Translations under genes and position numbers: made by a program | In this document: in pieces, positions 63,320 through 64,000 of the stretch | How the letters are laid out: each line of letters begins with the position of its first letter | Position numbering within the stretch: position 1 is the stretch's first letter | The notes under the pieces: generated by a model | Databases searched by the model: none | What the model saw: only the letters and a program-made list of their open reading frames with translations | Told to the model about the DNA's origin: nothing | DNA from: Bradyrhizobium canariense | GTDB taxonomy: Bacteria; Pseudomonadota; Alphaproteobacteria; Rhizobiales; Xanthobacteraceae | NCBI RefSeq assembly: GCF_019402665.1 | Contig: NZ_VSST01000007.1 | Span: forward strand, 27,447 to 91,446 | Direction of reading: 5' to 3' | Length of the DNA: 64,000 nucleotides

Positions 63320-63476
63320 TCCCTCCCCCCTTGTGGGGGAGGGCTAGGGAGAGGGGTAGCCACACGGCGTGCTCTGTCGAATGAAGCGAGACTCTGTTGC
63401 CGTCACTTCGCAGGTCGCCGACACCTTTTGCTGGGCCACCCCTCTCCCCAACCCTCCCCCACAAGGGGGGAGGGAG
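63320..63476. repeat. Palindromic intergenic repeat (family E, copy 2)
   Basis: CCCTCCCCCCTTGTGGGGGA and GGGAGAGGGGTAGCC at the left; GGCCACCCCTCTCCCC and CCTCCCCCACAAGGGGGGAG at the right. Compare 46324-46431. It is in the convergent gap between the membrane protein and the PilZ gene. Confidence 0.8.
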
Positions 63477-63521
63477 CCGAGCGGAGTGTGGAGCGCGGCC
63501 TTGTTCAGCAGCTGGAAGGAC

Positions 63522-63767
63522 TCAAAACACCACGCCCACTTTCGTGCCGCGCTTCCACGCCACGCGGCAGCGCTTCTTGGTGTTGACATGCAGCAGCTCG
63601 AAGCGATCGGGAATCTTCACCTGGCCGCCGAGATCGACGCAGGCGCCGCCCGGCGAATAGTCGATCAGCGTGCAGGGGATCACCGGCGCGCGCGGGTCGG
63701 TGATGATCTTGGCCTGGCGGGACACGAGGCCTGCGGGTTTGACGCGGGCATGTCGGCGCGGATGCAT
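63522..63767 (-). CDS. PilZ-domain protein
   Basis: The 81-residue protein MHPRRHARVKPAGLVSRQAK has PilZ features: RRHARV near the start (RxxxR-like) and LIDYSPGGACVDLGG (D/N-x-S-x-x-G). PilZ domains often bind cyclic di-GMP; the first Arg motif is at the very N-terminus and somewhat short, so binding is uncertain. A GGAGGAG seven bases before the ATG selects this start over a GTG at 63773. Confidence 0.82.
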   Translation of the reverse strand: MHPRRHARVKPAGLVSRQAKIITDPRAPVIPCTLIDYSPGGACVDLGGQVKIPDRFELLHVNTKKRCRVAWKRGTKVGVVF

Positions 63768-63928
63768 TGGCACTCTCCTCCAATTTCCGCGGATGGCGCG
63801 GGTGGTTTGTCGATGATGCCAAGGAGTTGATTCGATCCGGCTAAGGCGGGGCGGAGAATTTTAATGAAAAGTATTGGCGAATGGAGAAAGCGGCGGTAGC
63901 GGGGTGCGGCTGCCATCAAAGCCCGTCC

Positions 63929-64000
63929 GTCATTGCGAGCGCAGCGAAGCAATCCAGACTTCCTCTGCGGAAAGATTCTGGATTGCTTCGCTGCGCTCGC
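63929..64000. repeat. Palindromic intergenic repeat (family D, copy 2, cut by window edge)
   Basis: GTCATTGCGAGCGCAGCGAA, GCAATCCAGA and CTGGATTGCTTCGCTGCGCT match copy 1 at 62628-62712. The window ends before the last bases. The stretch 63768-63928 shows no gene. Confidence 0.85.

Overview
The window is high-GC DNA that reads as chromosome of a Bradyrhizobium-like alphaproteobacterium (Rhizobiales). The signs are a phaR/phaA/phaB cluster, many DUF families typical of Rhizobiales (DUF1178, DUF4167), an aerobic CobS/CobT cobaltochelatase pair, and intergenic palindromic repeats of the kind scattered through Bradyrhizobium genomes. I saw no rRNA, tRNA, CRISPR array, insertion sequence or prophage. 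The genus is an inference from gene content and order.

Layout. 1-240: start of a methyltransferase cut by the window edge. 283-3327: polyhydroxybutyrate regulator PhaR, thiolase PhaA and reductase PhaB. 3365-7220: an EamA transporter, a flavin-reductase-like protein, a cupin, glyoxalase II and a methyltransferase. 7262-32128: a housekeeping backbone (DUF4167, prmC, prfA, ptsP, lysC, ubiG, DUF1178, a nitrilase-family amidase, grxC, comF, an NDUFAF5-like methyltransferase, mutT, argJ, a parvulin) interrupted by a branched-chain-type ABC transporter cassette (9508-16251) and an orphan TadG-like protein (28281-29837). 32490-35330: secA. 35541-43731: a regulated amide uptake and hydrolysis cluster. 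43865-44387: a decayed vapC toxin beside its intact antitoxin. 44465-53438: L,D-transpeptidase, accA, xerD, aroK-aroB, a CorC-type protein, bolA and a J-domain protein. 53586-56782: two divergent citrate-synthase-like genes, one fused to a DNA-binding domain, and dedA. 57092-63767: cobS, cobT, a phytase-like esterase, an Old Yellow Enzyme, a small membrane protein and a PilZ protein.

How genes work together. The conserved backbone appears to have been opened at four places: between prmC and prfA, between mutT and argJ, between secA and the accA region, and between the J-domain gene and cobS. The most interesting insert is 35541-43731. There a MarR-family regulator faces a signal-peptide-less AmiC-like amide sensor, followed by an amidase and a complete five-gene UrtABCDE-type ABC transporter. 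A single 12-bp palindrome in the divergent gap supplies the -35 hexamer of both promoters. The second is 53586-55985, where a helix-turn-helix/citrate-synthase fusion sits beside a divergent citrate synthase paralogue whose catalytic Asp is replaced by Glu; two palindromes fill the fusion gene's own promoter.

Repeats. About ten families of palindromic repeat occupy the spaces between genes. Every convergent gap longer than about 75 bp holds one, tandem gaps sometimes do, and no divergent (double-promoter) gap does.
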